Shown here piece after piece: positions 46,501 to 46,677 of a DNA stretch of 46,677 nt. Below the pieces are notes generated by a model. That model did no database searches, had not been told where the DNA came from, and was given only the letters and a program-made list of their open reading frames with translations. This stretch comes from an uncultured Verrucomicrobia subdivision 3 bacterium (GTDB lineage: Bacteria > Verrucomicrobiota > Verrucomicrobiia > Limisphaerales > UBA11358), in assembly GCA_903889895.1 (NCBI GenBank), contig CAISYZ010000043.1, positions 1 to 46,677 of the forward strand, read 5' to 3'. Position 1 is the stretch's first letter; each line of letters begins with the position of its first letter. Made by a program: the position numbers and the translations under genes.

Positions 46501-46545
46501 AAACCATTGCCGCATTTTAATATTCACCATCGATAGTCTGTAAAC

Positions 46546-46602
46546 GGCGGCTGAAAAGTGCGGCGGGGTCATGTGTGTGACGCGGCGGTTCAAAAGTGCG
46601 GC
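46546..46602 (+). repeat. IS21 terminal repeat pair (right copy)
   Basis: 19-bp direct repeats at 46546-46564 and 46584-46602 (GGCGG, two variable bases, core AAAAGTGCGGC). They are probable IstA binding sites. A 7-bp inverted repeat at 46605-46621 separates them from the istA start and could influence its expression. Confidence 0.65.
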
Positions 46603-46634
46603 ATCTTCATTAACAATGAAGCATGTATCGCAAT

Positions 46635-46677
46635 ATGAATGACTGGGCCGAGATTCGCAGAAGAGTGTTGGTGGATG
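46635..46677 (+). CDS. istA: IS21-family transposase IstA, N-terminal 14 codons only (right copy)
   Basis: ATG at 46635 opens MNDWAEIRRRVLVD and leaves the window. It is the same sequence as the left-end copy on the opposite strand. The EIRRRVLV motif is the usual start of IS21 IstA. No strong ribosome binding site precedes it. Confidence 0.7.
   Translation, partial: MNDWAEIRRRVLVD

Larger units (their letters stand above)
46539..46677 (+). mobile_element. Partial IS21-family insertion sequence, right copy
   Basis: Exact inverted copy of bases 1-139. It starts with TGTAAACGG at 46539, carries the same pair of internal terminal repeats and enters an istA-like frame at 46635 that runs off the contig. 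The base before it (46538) is the first that differs from the left copy, fixing the IS border. It is inserted about 40 bp beyond the remnant of another insertion sequence. Confidence 0.85.

Noticed and set aside
1..46677. Complete composite transposon carrying the locus
   Set aside because: Only partial IS ends are visible, no target duplication can be seen, and assembly breaks at repeats produce the same picture.

Overview
The window is one metagenome- or draft-style contig of a Gram-negative bacterium, most likely a Verrucomicrobiota member (Limisphaerales/Pedosphaera-like; inference). The pointers are very large Thr/Asn/Gly-rich autotransporter-associated beta-strand repeat (PATR-type) proteins with no beta-barrel, C-termini of the form FYx(L/I)xxP, a GH29-GH38 fusion, and a dense run of exported glycosidases. 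No tRNA, rRNA or CRISPR array was seen, and no chromosomal housekeeping gene.

Layout. Both contig ends are the same 139 bases in opposite orientation. They are the end of an IS21-family element carrying the first codons of istA, which reads off each end of the contig. The left copy truncates a GH30 gene. Between the two ends every convincing gene lies on the plus strand, mostly with gaps of 20-75 bp, which suggests one or a few long transcripts. Region 1 (0.1-18 kb): GH30, a DUF4185-like lipoprotein with a C-terminal beta-sandwich, GH172/DUF2961, GH92, a decayed lectin-like relic, a DUF5703 protein, a GH43-like five-bladed propeller, GH95, GH106 and GH97. Region 2 (18-24.7 kb): a 22-bp perfect palindrome, a broken leader fragment of a repeat protein, a 1883-residue repeat protein, and a second broken leader fragment. 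Region 3 (24.7-46.1 kb): a PA14-containing GH31 alpha-xylosidase, a pectate lyase fused to repeats, a LamG-GH95 protein, a PL4 rhamnogalacturonan lyase fused to FnIII and PATR repeats (broken by a one-base frameshift), a GH29, and a GH29-GH38 fusion. The right edge holds a remnant of a second insertion sequence next to the IS21 end.

Function. Nearly every full-length gene begins with a signal peptide or lipobox, so this is an extracytoplasmic saccharification locus. The predicted activities are endo-lyases (PL1, PL4), alpha-L-rhamnosidase (GH106), alpha-L-fucosidase or alpha-L-galactosidase (two GH95, two GH29), alpha-galactosidase or alpha-glucosidase (GH97), alpha-xylosidase (GH31), beta-1,6-galactanase-like (GH30), arabinan/fructan-type (GH43-like, GH172) and alpha-mannosidase-like (GH92, GH38). 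Together these fit plant cell-wall pectin (rhamnogalacturonan I and its decorations) plus fucosylated xyloglucan or arabinogalactan protein. There is no SusC/SusD pair, TonB receptor, sugar transporter, sulfatase or regulator in the window. The most unusual theme is lyases carried on PATR-type repeat stalks that share a C-terminal module but have no translocator barrel.
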